Shown: positions 34,097-43,317, counted from the stretch's first letter. The stretch: DNA of 64,000 nt from Adlercreutzia equolifaciens (GCF_029076695.1 NZ_JARFIK010000002.1:558001-622000); one strand, 5' to 3'. A program made the numbers and translations. The notes: a model not told the origin generated them from the letters alone.

Positions 34097-36043
34097 GTGC
34101 AAACTTTCGAGTTGATTTTGTTCCTGCTGGCGGCGGTTATTGCCTCCAGCATCTTGGAGAAGTTCTTGCCGCGGGTGTCCCTGCCGCTGGTGCAGGTGGC
34201 ACTGGGCGTGGGCATTGCGCTGGCAGTGACCACGCCGCTGGAGTGGGGCATCGATACGGAACTTCTCCTCATTCTGTTCATCGCGCCGTTGCACTTCAAC
34301 GAGTCGCGCCATGTTGATTCCGGGGCGTTGTGGAACAACCGCTGGGGCATCGCCTCGCTGTCGGTGGGCCTTGTGTTCGCCATCGCCTTTGGCTGCGGGC
34401 TTGCTCTGCACGCTCTGGTGCCGGCTATTCCGCTGGCCGCTGCTGTGGCTCTGGGCGCCGCTATGGGCTCCACCGATGCCGTGGCCGTAACGGCGTTGAC
34501 CCACGATCGCCGGTTCGGCCGCCGTCACGAGGCGCTGCTCAAGGGCGAGGCGCTGTTCAACGATGTGACTGGTACGGTGGTGTTCCAGTGCTGCATGAAT
34601 ATCATCGCGGTCGGCGCATTTTCGGTCATGCACGCCGGCGAGGAGTTCGCCCTCGACCTCTTCGGCGGTTTGTTCGGCGGGTTCATCATGGGCGCGTTGG
34701 CCTGGGGGCTGCTGGAGCTCATTCGCCGCGCCGGCCTCGACAATCCCACCCTCCACGTGATGCTGGAGCTGCTGCTGCCCTTCGTCATCTACTTGGCGGC
34801 GAAGTCGCTTCATATCGGGGCGGTCATTGCCGTGGTGGCGTCGGGCCTGATGATGTCGCTTCTGCCGCAGCGCCACAGCGCCGAAGCGGCCCGTACTAAG
34901 TTGCAGGCCAAAAGCGTGTGGGAGACCATCGAATTCGTGCTGAACGGTATCATCTTCGTTATCCTGGGCATGCAGCTGCCGCGTCTTCTGCGCCCGGCCG
35001 CCGATGGCGCGCTCAGCGATCCTTGGGGCCTGCTGGCCATTGTGGTGGTACTGACGCTCGTGCTGGAGGCGGTGCGCTTCCTGTGGATCCTGGGGATGGA
35101 TCTGCACGCCGCCGCTCGCGAAGGACGCTCCCTGACCAGCTGTCTTGATCGCGCCCACCTGAAAAGCACCCTGGCCATGGCTTTCGCCGGCGCTAAGGGC
35201 GGCATCACCCTTTCGCTCATGCTGACCATGGGGGCCGCGGTGCCCGATCGCGCCGAGCTCATCTCAGTGGCCTCGGGCGTGATTGTGCTCACGCTGCTGC
35301 TGGCAAATTTCGCGGTGCCGGCGCTGGTACCTTCGAAGCGATCGGCGCGGCGTACCCGCGAGCTCGTGGACGCGGAAATCGACTTGGTGTGCCAGGTCAT
35401 TGCCTCCATCGAGGCCGACGCGCACTTTACGGGCGCCGTGCGTTCCGCGGCAGGGACGGCAGACGGGGCATCGGGTGCGGAAAGTGCGTGTGCCAGTCAG
35501 GCGCCCGGGGAGGTTGGCACAACGGTGGCAGAGGCGCGGCATGCGGAAGGGGAGGGCGCTGAGATCGAGGCCGGGGCTGAGGCCGAGGCCGCAGTCCCGG
35601 CTGCGGGCCAGTCGGTCATCGATGAGCCGGCCACGGCCATTGTCATGAAGCGCTACGCCGACCTGCTGCAGGATCTGGCGCCGGCGGCCAGCGCTCCAGC
35701 TGCGCGCCGCGCTCGGGCTGAGGCCGCTCGGGTGGACGCCCTCTTCGACCAGCTCGACCAAGTGGCCCGCGACGCCGTGCTCTGGGATGGGGAAGAGGAC
35801 GACGGCGATGGCGAGGGCGCCGACGGAAGCGTGGTGGCGCTGGCGGGAGAAGGACCGCGCAGCATCTCGGCTCACTTCCGCGCCATGCGCGCCACCCATG
35901 ACGCCATCGAGAATGTGCAGGAGCAGGCCTTGGTGCGCGAACTGCAGCTTATCAAGGAGCTGGTGGCCGAGGGGAAGATTTCCGCCTCCCATGCCAAGGA
36001 GCTGCGCAACACCGTCTACATCCAGCAATTGGTGCTCGACTAA
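34097..36043 (+). CDS. NhaP-type Na+/H+ antiporter (CPA1 family), second copy
   Basis: A 648-residue membrane protein, clearly paralogous to the antiporter at 25189. The N-terminus LEKFLPRVSLPLVQVALGVG matches LIDQIIPRVSLPLVQIGLGL of the first copy. The CPA1 motifs are GSTDAVAVTALTHDRRFGRR and GEALFNDVTGTVVFQCC. About 11-12 helices fill residues 1-415. The cytoplasmic tail differs from the first copy in carrying an Ala/Glu-rich low-complexity insert (about 450-520). Start: GTG at 34097 with GAGGAG upstream. The exchanged cation is uncertain. Confidence 0.88.
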   Translation: MQTFELILFLLAAVIASSILEKFLPRVSLPLVQVALGVGIALAVTTPLEWGIDTELLLILFIAPLHFNESRHVDSGALWNNRWGIASLSVGLVFAIAFGCGLALHALVPAIPLAAAVALGAAMGSTDAVAVTALTHDRRFGRRHEALLKGEALFNDVTGTVVFQCCMNIIAVGAFSVMHAGEEFALDLFGGLFGGFIMGALAWGLLELIRRAGLDNPTLHVMLELLLPFVIYLAAKSLHIGAVIAVVASGLMMSLLPQRHSAEAARTKLQAKSVWETIEFVLNGIIFVILGMQLPRLLRPAADGALSDPWGLLAIVVVLTLVLEAVRFLWILGMDLHAAAREGRSLTSCLDRAHLKSTLAMAFAGAKGGITLSLMLTMGAAVPDRAELISVASGVIVLTLLLANFAVPALVPSKRSARRTRELVDAEIDLVCQVIASIEADAHFTGAVRSAAGTADGASGAESACASQAPGEVGTTVAEARHAEGEGAEIEAGAEAEAAVPAAGQSVIDEPATAIVMKRYADLLQDLAPAASAPAARRARAEAARVDALFDQLDQVARDAVLWDGEEDDGDGEGADGSVVALAGEGPRSISAHFRAMRATHDAIENVQEQALVRELQLIKELVAEGKISASHAKELRNTVYIQQLVLD

Positions 36044-36221
36044 GGCGCTCAAGCCCAGTCCGTGGCCGGCCTGCTTTTCGTGCCACTTCCAGGGAAGCGT
36101 TCCGACGCGGGCGGGGCGCCCCATTCGACGGAGCACTCCCGCTCCCTCTCGTCGGCGGTTTCTGTGGGTTTGCGACGCAGGGTAGCGCGGGACGGTCGGC
36201 GGTGCGCTACACTACCAGGCT

Positions 36222-36899
36222 ATGGTTAACATTCCTTACATCATTTGCGCGGTACTCAGCTTCATTCCGGCCCTCGTGCTCCACGAGGTGGCCCACGGCT
36301 ATGCCGCCTACAAGCTGGGCGATCCCACGGCCAAGGCCTCGGGGCGCCTGTCGCTCAATCCGCTCAAGCACATCGACCCCTTCGGTACGGTTATCTTGCC
36401 GTTGTTGCTGATGGTCATGGGCTGGCCGGTGTTCGGCTACGCGAAGCCCGTGCCCTACAATCCCCGCTACTTCAAGGATCCGCGCCGCGACGACGTTATC
36501 GTGGGCCTGGCCGGTCCGGCGGCCAACCTGGTCATGGCGGCGGTTGCGGGGGCGGTGGCCTGGGCCTTGTACCAGCCGGCTTTGAACGGTCTCATCGACA
36601 ACGAGTTCTTCGCTTACTTCTATTTGATGTTCCTGCCCACCTTTGCGCTCATCAACTTGTTCCTCATGTTCTTCAACCTGCTGCCCATTCCGCCGCTGGA
36701 CGGCTCGTCCATCTTCGCCATTCTCATTCCGGCGAAGTACCTGCCGAAGTACTACCAAATCCAGCAGTACGCGTTCCCCATCTTCATGATTGCCGTGGTG
36801 GTGGTTCCCTACGTGTTCAACTTCAACCCCTTCTCGTGGTATCTGGGGCTGACGGCGGGCAACTTGGGCAACCTGTTGTTCCCCTTCCAAATTTACTAG
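36222..36899 (+). CDS. Site-2-protease-type M50 membrane metallopeptidase
   Basis: A 225-residue integral membrane protein of the minimal M50B group. The zinc motif is LVLHEVAHGYAAYKLGDPTA (HEVAH at residues about 21-25), and the third ligand lies in NLLPIPPLDGSSIF. These proteases cleave within the membrane; the substrate is unknown. It precedes scpA by 15 nt, a neighbour arrangement common in Gram-positive bacteria. TACACT at 36209-36214 may be its -10. Confidence 0.9.
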   Translation: MVNIPYIICAVLSFIPALVLHEVAHGYAAYKLGDPTAKASGRLSLNPLKHIDPFGTVILPLLLMVMGWPVFGYAKPVPYNPRYFKDPRRDDVIVGLAGPAANLVMAAVAGAVAWALYQPALNGLIDNEFFAYFYLMFLPTFALINLFLMFFNLLPIPPLDGSSIFAILIPAKYLPKYYQIQQYAFPIFMIAVVVVPYVFNFNPFSWYLGLTAGNLGNLLFPFQIY

Positions 36900-36914
36900 G
36901 AAGCGCGGAGTCCC

Positions 36915-37706
36915 ATGTCCTACAAGGTGCGCATCGAAAGCTTCGAGGGTCCCTTCGACCTGCTGCTTTACCTGGTCAGCCGTCAGAAGGTGGATATCGG
37001 CGCCATCTCCATCACCGAGATTGCCGATCAGTACCTCGAGGAAGTCTCGCGCATGAAGACGCTGGACTTGGACGTGGCCAGCGACTTCCTGCTGGTGGCC
37101 TCCACGCTGCTGGAGATCAAGGCGGCCAGCCTCATCCCGCGCGAGCGCACCGATCTGGACGACGAGTTTGCCGAGCTGGCTCCCAGCGAGGCCCGCGACA
37201 TCCTGGTCGACCGCCTTATGGAGTACAAGAAGTTCAAGAACGCCGCGACGGTGCTGCACAATCGGTTCTTGGCCGAGGGCCGCATGCATACGCGCCCCTT
37301 CGGACCCGATGCGTGCTTCTTGGGACTCATGCCCGACTTTCTGCGCGGCGTGTCCATCGACGCCCTGGCCTACCAGGCGGCGGCCGCCCTGGCGCGACGC
37401 GAGGTGTTCCTGCTGGAATCGGAGCACATTGCCGCGAAGCCCATTCCCGTAGAGGTGCACGTGCGCGCCATCCACCAGCGCATTATGAACCGCAAGCATC
37501 TGCGGTTCTCCGATCTGGTGAATGCCGAAACGCCCACGGAAGTGATAGTCGTTACGTTCCTGGCCATTCTGGAGCTTTACAAGCGCGTTATGGTGCGCCT
37601 GGAGCAGGCGGAAGATTTCGGCGACATTGCCATCGACTACATCGAGGGTTCCGGCGAGCTTATCTTGGACGGCGATGACGCGCTGACCTCGGTGGGCGAG
37701 GGTTAG
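36915..37706 (+). CDS. scpA: Segregation and condensation protein A
   Basis: A 263-residue kleisin subunit that bridges the SMC heads together with ScpB during chromosome condensation. The N-terminal SMC-neck-binding helix begins YKVRIESFEGPFDLLLYLVS, and the family continues with LLVASTLLEIKAASLIPRE. The C-terminal winged helix is at about 190-255. GGAAGCGCGGAG precedes the ATG. Confidence 0.95.
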   Translation: MSYKVRIESFEGPFDLLLYLVSRQKVDIGAISITEIADQYLEEVSRMKTLDLDVASDFLLVASTLLEIKAASLIPRERTDLDDEFAELAPSEARDILVDRLMEYKKFKNAATVLHNRFLAEGRMHTRPFGPDACFLGLMPDFLRGVSIDALAYQAAAALARREVFLLESEHIAAKPIPVEVHVRAIHQRIMNRKHLRFSDLVNAETPTEVIVVTFLAILELYKRVMVRLEQAEDFGDIAIDYIEGSGELILDGDDALTSVGEG

Positions 37707-37773
37707 GAAACCGCATGGGCCGGGGCTTGGGCGCGCCGGTTCGCGAAGCCGGAAAGAGACAGTGAGAGGGACT

Positions 37774-38718
37774 ATGTTCGAAGGATTGCAAGAGGATCAG
37801 CTCAAGGGAGCCGTTGAGGCCATGCTGTTCGTCACCGACGAGCCGGTGGGCACCATTACCCTGGCCGAGATGTTGGAGTGCGACGTGGCCCTGGTCGAGG
37901 CGGCGCTGGTGGAGCTTCGGGCCGATTTGGAGGCCCGCGGATCCGGCATCCAGCTGCGCGAGGTGGCGGGTGGTTGGCGCCTGTTCACCCATCCGGCCTA
38001 CCACGAGCTTATCGAGAAGTACGTCCTGTCCTGGGACACGCGCAAACTGTCCGGCGCCGCCATGGAAACCCTGGCCATTGTGGCCTACCTGCAGCCGGTA
38101 ACCCGCGCCTCGCTGGCGTCGGTGCGCGGCGTGAACTCGGACAGTCCCCTGAACTCGCTGGTGGAGAAGGGGCTGGTGCGCGAAGTGGGTACCGCCGACA
38201 CGCCGGGCAACCCCACGCTGTACGGCACTACTCGCGGCTTTCTGGAGAAGTTCGGCCTGCGCAGCCCGGCCGATCTGCCTGATCTGGCCGACTTCGCCCC
38301 CGACGAGGAAACGCGCCGCCTGATCACCGAGCGCTTGAGCGCCAGCCGCCAGGACGTGGGCGTTACCGACGAGCAGGCCCAGTTGATGGCCGGCGCTCTT
38401 ATGGAAGCCGATCTGGCCGATCATGATGGCGAGGCGCTGCTGTTCGACGAGGAGGCCTACGTGGGCCTCGACGCGGCCGCCGCTTCGCTGGCCGAGGCCG
38501 TGGCCCAGGAGCGTGCCGCCGCGGAAGCGGAAGCGCTCGATGGGGAAGAGTCGATGGGCGACGCGAGTTCCCAGACGCAGGTCGAGGACGATCCCGCAGA
38601 GGCCGCCGAGCGCCAGCGCAAGGAGGAGGCCCTGTTTGCCCAGGCTATCGCCAGTACCTTGGGTGTCGTGGACAAGATCGACTTCGACAGCCTTACCTTC
38701 GAGACCGACGACGAGTAA
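37774..38718 (+). CDS. scpB: Segregation and condensation protein B
   Basis: A 314-residue protein with two winged-helix domains. The first is at about 10-85. The second, with ETLAIVAYLQPVTRASLASV and NPTLYGTTRGFLEKFGL, is at about 95-175. ScpB dimers bind the ScpA middle region. A C-terminal acidic, Ala/Glu-rich extension of about 120 residues goes beyond most ScpB proteins and looks disordered. Start: ATG at 37774 with GAGAGGG upstream; a GTG 12 nt earlier is less likely. Confidence 0.93.
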   Translation: MFEGLQEDQLKGAVEAMLFVTDEPVGTITLAEMLECDVALVEAALVELRADLEARGSGIQLREVAGGWRLFTHPAYHELIEKYVLSWDTRKLSGAAMETLAIVAYLQPVTRASLASVRGVNSDSPLNSLVEKGLVREVGTADTPGNPTLYGTTRGFLEKFGLRSPADLPDLADFAPDEETRRLITERLSASRQDVGVTDEQAQLMAGALMEADLADHDGEALLFDEEAYVGLDAAAASLAEAVAQERAAAEAEALDGEESMGDASSQTQVEDDPAEAAERQRKEEALFAQAIASTLGVVDKIDFDSLTFETDDE

Positions 38719-38722
38719 GTGT

Positions 38723-38834
38723 TTCGTCCGTTCTGACGGAGCGGACGGACAGGCCGACGTGGCTCAACCGAAGGACACGTGGCCCCAAAGCGGGGCAATC
38801 TGAAGCGCCTCAGAGCCGCTCGATGACTTTGCCG
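38723..38834 (+). repeat. Interspersed repeat, family I copy 3 (short form)
   Basis: A hairpin around GTCCGTTC/GAGCGGAC directly follows scpB. The end GCGGGGCAAT ... TGACTTTGCC matches the end of the copy at 18908-19134 closely. The middle hairpins of the long copy are missing. Confidence 0.65.
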
Positions 38835-38856
38835 ATTATGTAAAAGGGTGCTGATT

Positions 38857-39702
38857 GTGGAGATGAGACTGCAGAAATATCTGGCGCGGGCCGGCGTAGC
38901 TTCGCGCCGCCACTCCGAGGAGCTGATCGCGGAGGGGCGCGTCGCAGTAAACGGTCAGGTGGTCACCGAGATGGGCGTGAAGGTAACGCCTGGGGTCGAT
39001 CGGGTGACGGTAGACGGCGTTCCCGCGGAACTGCCCGTAGAGAACGTCACGCTGATGCTGCACAAGCCAGCGGGGTATGTAACCACCATGAGCGATCCCC
39101 AGGGTCGTCCTACGGTGGCCGAGTTGGTTGACGCAGAGGCTTACCCGGGGCTTTTTCCCGTGGGCCGTTTGGATACGGACACCACGGGGCTGCTGCTCTT
39201 CACCACCGATGGCGAGCTGGGCCACGGGCTCCTGCACCCGCGCCATCACGTAACGAAGCGTTACGTGGCCCTGGTGGAGGGCGCTCTTTCCGAGGAGCAG
39301 GCTGCGTTGCTGCGAGCGGGCGTTGAACTTGAAGACGGCCTTACGCTGCCAGCTGACGTGCGCATTCTTAAGGGGAAGGATGCCCAGGTGGCCGCGCGCC
39401 TCATCGGCAGCGACGAGGCAGCCAGCGGCACGCGCCAGCGTCACGGCGGCAAGCGCAGTCGGGCGGCTTTGGAGGCGGACGGCACCTATGTGGAGGTAGG
39501 CCTGCGCGAGGGTCGCAAGCGCCAGGTGCGCCGCATGCTCGAGGCGGTGGGGCATCCGGTCATCGCTCTGCATCGACAGTCCTTCGGCCCCCTTGATCTG
39601 GCGGATCTTCCCCGCGGAGCCCAGCGCATCCTTACTGAGGAGGACGTGGCGGTCCTGCGCCAGGCGGCCGGCATCGAACTTAACCGCGCGAAGGTCTCAT
39701 AG
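38857..39702 (+). CDS. rluB: Pseudouridine synthase, RsuA/RluB family
   Basis: A 281-residue protein. An N-terminal S4 RNA-binding domain (RLQKYLARAGVASRRHSEEL, about 4-60) is followed by the catalytic domain with GRLDTDTTGLLLFTTDGELG, in which the first Asp is the nucleophile. REGRKRQVRRMLEAVGHPVI is the family's C-terminal motif. By position after scpB and by sequence it most likely modifies 23S rRNA U2605. A loop of about 15 residues (DEAASGTRQRHGGKRSRAAL) is inserted before the last strand. Start: GTG at 38857, with AAAGGG 8 nt upstream; GTG 38848 and ATG 38863 are alternatives. Confidence 0.9.
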   Translation: MEMRLQKYLARAGVASRRHSEELIAEGRVAVNGQVVTEMGVKVTPGVDRVTVDGVPAELPVENVTLMLHKPAGYVTTMSDPQGRPTVAELVDAEAYPGLFPVGRLDTDTTGLLLFTTDGELGHGLLHPRHHVTKRYVALVEGALSEEQAALLRAGVELEDGLTLPADVRILKGKDAQVAARLIGSDEAASGTRQRHGGKRSRAALEADGTYVEVGLREGRKRQVRRMLEAVGHPVIALHRQSFGPLDLADLPRGAQRILTEEDVAVLRQAAGIELNRAKVS

Positions 39703-39776
39703 CCTGCGTCTTCCGTTGATCGCAAATACCTATGGAAACCGCTCATTTTTAGTAGCGCGGCTTGGCGTGGCGCGCC

Positions 39777-39782
39777 TATAAT
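39777..39782 (+). promoter_or_regulatory. Candidate -10 element of the pan operon
   Basis: TATAAT lies 68 nt before panB. The -35 region is GC-rich and not recognisable. A leader hairpin CCGGGG-AGAGG-CCCCGG follows at 39808-39824. Confidence 0.55.
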
Positions 39783-39849
39783 ACGCGCCAGAGAGGATAC
39801 CGTTGCACCGGGGAGAGGCCCCGGGCGGCAGGATCGAAAGGAAGTAACT

Positions 39850-40674
39850 ATGGCTGTTACTGTGTCTACGTGTCTCAAAATGAAGGCCGAGGGCAAGAAG
39901 ATCTCCATGATCACCGCCTACGATTACACCACTGCGCGCTTGGTGGACGAGGCGGGCATCGACACTATTTTGGTGGGCGATTCGCTCGGCAACGTCATGC
40001 TCGGCCTGGGCGATACCGTCTCCGTCACCATGGAGGACATGATCCATCACTGCGCCGCCGTGGCACGCGGCACCAAGAACGCGCTGGTCGTCTGCGACAT
40101 GCCCTTTATGTCCTACCAGGCCAGCGTCTACGACGCGGTGGTGAACGCCGGGCGGCTCATGAAGGAGGGGCGGGCGAATGCCGTGAAGCTGGAGGGCGGC
40201 GTAGAGGTGGCCGAGCATATTCGCGCCATCGTGAACGCCCAGATTCCCGTGTGCGCCCATATCGGCCTGACGCCCCAGGGCATCAACGCCCTCGGCGGTT
40301 TCAAGGTGCAGGGCAAGACGGCCGATTCCGCCCGCAAGTTGCTGGAGGACGCCCATGCCGTGGAGGAGGCCTGCGCCTTCGCCGTGGTGCTCGAGGCCAT
40401 TCCCGCCGCATTGGCTGCCCGCGTGTCCGAAGAGCTGACCATTCCCACCATCGGCATTGGCGCCGGAGCCGGGTGCGACGGCCAGGTGCTGGTGAACCAG
40501 GACATGCTGGGCATGTTCCACGACTTCACGCCGAAGTTCGTGCGTCGCTTCGCCGAGGTGGGCGACATCATGCGCGAGGCCTATGCGGAATACGACCGTT
40601 GCGTGAAGGACGGCAGCTTCCCGGCCGCCGAGCACACCTACGCCGCCCCCGAGGGCATTCTCGAGAGCCTGTAG
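39850..40674 (+). CDS. panB: 3-methyl-2-oxobutanoate hydroxymethyltransferase
   Basis: A 274-residue enzyme that makes ketopantoate from 2-oxoisovalerate and methylene-tetrahydrofolate, the first committed step to pantothenate and CoA. Motifs: MITAYDYTTARLVDEAGID, LVGDSLGNVMLG with the metal-binding Asp, VKLEGG, AHIGLTPQG, and EAIPAALAARVSEELTIPTI near the catalytic Glu. GAAAGGAAG precedes the ATG. It is the first gene of panB-panC-panD. Confidence 0.97.
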   Translation: MAVTVSTCLKMKAEGKKISMITAYDYTTARLVDEAGIDTILVGDSLGNVMLGLGDTVSVTMEDMIHHCAAVARGTKNALVVCDMPFMSYQASVYDAVVNAGRLMKEGRANAVKLEGGVEVAEHIRAIVNAQIPVCAHIGLTPQGINALGGFKVQGKTADSARKLLEDAHAVEEACAFAVVLEAIPAALAARVSEELTIPTIGIGAGAGCDGQVLVNQDMLGMFHDFTPKFVRRFAEVGDIMREAYAEYDRCVKDGSFPAAEHTYAAPEGILESL

Positions 40675-40683
40675 GAGGCCGTC

Positions 40684-41535
40684 ATGCAGCTGATCGAAAC
40701 CGTTGCCGGCGTCAAGGAACAGGTGGCCGCTTGGAAGGCCGCAGGGCTTACCATCGGGCTTGTGCCCACCATGGGATCGCTTCACGAGGGCCACGAGAGC
40801 CTGATGGACGCCGCCCGCGCCGCTTGCGACAAAGTGGTGGTATCCGTGTTCGTGAATCCCTTGCAGTTCGGTCCCGACGAGGACTACGACAACTATCCGC
40901 GCGACATTGAGCGAGACGGCGCCATTTGCGAGGCTCACGGCGTGGACGTGGTGTTTCACCCTACGCCCGAGGAAATGTACGGTCCGAACTACAACACCTA
41001 CGTGGTGATGGAGACCCTGACCGACGCCCTGTGCGGCGCCTCGCGGCCGGGGCACTTCCGCGGGGTGTGCACGGTGGTGAACAAGCTCTTCAACATCGCC
41101 CAGCCCGATAAGGCCTTCTTCGGCCAGAAGGATGCCCAGCAGCTGGCCATCATCAAGCGCATGGTGGCCGACTTGAATATGAATTTGCAGGTAGTGGGCT
41201 GTCCCATCGTGCGCGAAGAGGACGGTCTGGCTAAAAGCTCGCGCAACACCTACCTGTCGGCCGAGGAGCGCCAGGCGGCCTTGGTGCTGTCTCGGGCCAT
41301 CTTCGCCGGCGAGCAGGCGGTGCGCGCGGGGGAGCGTAATGCGGCCGCACTCAAGCGTCACATGGGCGACATCATTGCCGCTGAGCCTCTGGCCCGCGTC
41401 GACTACATCGAAGTGGTGGACGGTGCCACGATGCAGCCGGTGGAGACCCTGGGGTCCTCGGTGCTGACGGCCATGGCCGTGTACATCGGCTCCACGCGCC
41501 TCATCGACAATTTCATCTACGAAGAAGGGGAGTAA
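40684..41535 (+). CDS. panC: Pantoate--beta-alanine ligase
   Basis: A 283-residue enzyme that joins pantoate and beta-alanine with ATP. The ATP-site HIGH-like motif is in VPTMGSLHEGHESLM, followed by SVFVNPLQFGPDEDYDNYPR. The KMSKS-like loop is GLAKSSRNTYL. AGGAGG overlaps the panB stop region, and 9 nt separate the two genes, so they are translated from one message. Confidence 0.97.
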   Translation: MQLIETVAGVKEQVAAWKAAGLTIGLVPTMGSLHEGHESLMDAARAACDKVVVSVFVNPLQFGPDEDYDNYPRDIERDGAICEAHGVDVVFHPTPEEMYGPNYNTYVVMETLTDALCGASRPGHFRGVCTVVNKLFNIAQPDKAFFGQKDAQQLAIIKRMVADLNMNLQVVGCPIVREEDGLAKSSRNTYLSAEERQAALVLSRAIFAGEQAVRAGERNAAALKRHMGDIIAAEPLARVDYIEVVDGATMQPVETLGSSVLTAMAVYIGSTRLIDNFIYEEGE

Positions 41536-41538
41536 CCC

Positions 41539-41937
41539 GTGCTGTTGAACGTGCTGAAGGGGAAGATTCACCGCGCCACCGTGGTGCAGGCCGAGCTGGA
41601 CTACGTGGGCTCCATCACCATCGATCCGGAGCTTTCTGCGGCCGCTGGCATCTTGGAGTACGAGAAGGTGCAGGTGGTGGACATCGACAACGGCAACCGT
41701 TTCGAGACCTATGTCATCTCTGGTGAGCCGGGCAGCGGCATGATCTGCGTGAACGGCGCCGCGGCCCACTGCGTCGAGCCGAACCACAAGGTGATCATTA
41801 TGTGCTACGCGCAAATGACCCCCGAGGAGTTCGCCGATCCGGCCAATGCTCCGCGCGTTGTGTTCGTGGACGATGACAACCGCATCGCGCGGCTTACGCG
41901 TTATGAGAAGCATGGACGACTGGAGGATATGGCGTAG
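41539..41937 (+). CDS. panD: Aspartate 1-decarboxylase precursor
   Basis: A 132-residue pro-enzyme that makes beta-alanine for PanC. The self-cleavage site Gly-Ser, which yields the pyruvoyl group, is in [13 protein letters not shown] (Ser25). The N-terminus [14 protein letters not shown] and [20 protein letters not shown] are typical. Start: GTG at 41539, 3 nt after the panC stop, with GGGGAG upstream. Confidence 0.96.
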   Translation: MLLNVLKGKIHRATVVQAELDYVGSITIDPELSAAAGILEYEKVQVVDIDNGNRFETYVISGEPGSGMICVNGAAAHCVEPNHKVIIMCYAQMTPEEFADPANAPRVVFVDDDNRIARLTRYEKHGRLEDMA

Positions 41938-41993
41938 AAAGTCTCCCGGGGGGCGGGGACGCGGGGCGCTCTTGCAGCTGAAGCTCGCTCGGG

Positions 41994-42109
41994 GGCGGAG
42001 CCACGGGGTACCCTGATTCGCTCAGACAGTCCTCGCTTTGGAGAACAGCCCACTGGGCTGTTCTCGTCGCTGCGGAACTCGCTCGGTCAGGGCACCCCGT
42101 GTCTCCGCC
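41994..42109 (+). repeat. Palindromic repeat, family II copy b (116 bp)
   Basis: Outer arms run from GGCGGAGCCACGGGGTACCC to the near-complement ending CACCCCGTGTCTCCGCC. The core is GAACAGCCCA/TGGGCTGTTC. It lies between panD and panE. A direct copy of its right half follows at 42134-42175 (GCGGAACTCGCCTGGTCGAG onward). Confidence 0.88.
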
Positions 42110-42225
42110 GGACTCAGCCTTAGTTGAGGTTACTGGTGCGGAACTCGCCTGGTCGAGGCACCCGGTGTCCCCGCCTGGCTCAACTCTTGTTGAATTTCTA
42201 ACGCCTATCCTTGGAAGGGATTCTT

Positions 42226-43167
42226 ATGAACGAAGTAAAACGGGTGGCTATTGTGGGATTTGGATCCCTTGGGGCTATGTATGCGGGGTGCTTTGGGCGT
42301 GCTATGGGGGCTGACGGGGTGTTTGTGGTGGCCGATGAGGCGCGCACCGCGGTGTACCGCAGCGAGCCGACGGTGTTCAACGGTGAGCCCATTGCGGCTA
42401 CCTATCTTACCTACGAGGAGGCGGCTGAGCGGGCGCTCGTGGCGCCCTTTGATGTGGTGCTCTATGCGGTGAAGTACGGCGCGCTGGAGGAGGCCATGAC
42501 CCAGAGTGCGCCGTTGGTGGGGCCGGATACGGCGGTGATCTCGGTGCTGAACGGCATTACCAGCGAGGAGGTGCTGGCCGAGCGCTTCGGGTGGGACCGA
42601 GTGCTGCTGTGCGTGGCCCAGCAGATGGACTCGCGGAAGGTAGGCTTCACCGTGGTCGCTGGTTGCGTGGGCGTCATGGCACTGGGCGTGCACGATGCCG
42701 ACGACCCGGTTCAGCAGGCCAACCTGGCCCGGGTGACTGCGTGGCTCGATGCCATCGACCAGCCCTATATCTGCCCCGAGGACATTCAGCATCAGCTGTG
42801 GGGCAAGCTCATTTGCAACGTGGGCGTAAATCAGGCCTGCGCCGTCTACGAGTGCTGCTTTGACGGCATTCATCGAGAAGGGGAGGCGCGCCAGGCCATG
42901 ATCGGCGCCATGAACGAGGTGGCGGCCGTAGGGCAGGCCTGCGGCATCAACCTGACCGATGCCGATGTGTCCTACTGGCTCGATATCATCGACCACCTCA
43001 ATCCGGCGGGACTTCCCAGCTTGCGTCAGGATGTGCTGGCGGGCCGTCCCACGGAGGTGGAGCTGTTCAGCGGCACCATCAATCGCCTGGGTGCGGCCCA
43101 TGGGGTGCCGACGCCGGTGAACGAGCGTTTCTATACCGCCATCAAGGATATTGAGAGCCGCTATTAG
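42226..43167 (+). CDS. panE: 2-dehydropantoate 2-reductase
   Basis: A 313-residue NADPH-dependent enzyme that reduces ketopantoate to pantoate, the step between PanB and PanC. The Rossmann motif is VAIVGFGSLGAMYAGCFGRA (residues about 6-25). The catalytic Lys lies in LWGKLICNVGVNQACAVYEC, and the C-terminal helical domain is complete. GGAAGGGA is 5 nt before the ATG. It completes the pantothenate pathway but is separated from panD by 288 nt filled with repeats, so it may be transcribed separately. Confidence 0.92.
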   Translation: MNEVKRVAIVGFGSLGAMYAGCFGRAMGADGVFVVADEARTAVYRSEPTVFNGEPIAATYLTYEEAAERALVAPFDVVLYAVKYGALEEAMTQSAPLVGPDTAVISVLNGITSEEVLAERFGWDRVLLCVAQQMDSRKVGFTVVAGCVGVMALGVHDADDPVQQANLARVTAWLDAIDQPYICPEDIQHQLWGKLICNVGVNQACAVYECCFDGIHREGEARQAMIGAMNEVAAVGQACGINLTDADVSYWLDIIDHLNPAGLPSLRQDVLAGRPTEVELFSGTINRLGAAHGVPTPVNERFYTAIKDIESRY

Positions 43168-43317
43168 GACGAGCGGGGCACGGTCTGGCGGATTCGTGCC
43201 CCATTATCGACCCAGTGTTTTCGCGGTCGCTGGCAGGTTACGGTTTCATGACCTCTTCATATAAGTGTTAAACTGACGTGGGAAGACTGTAACCATTCTG
43301 CGAAAAAGGACCCGTCC

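Noticed and set aside
39730-41913. A 727-codon minus-strand open frame opposite panB-panC-panD
   Set aside because: It covers three well-identified genes and shows no protein-like motifs, so it is a composition artefact.
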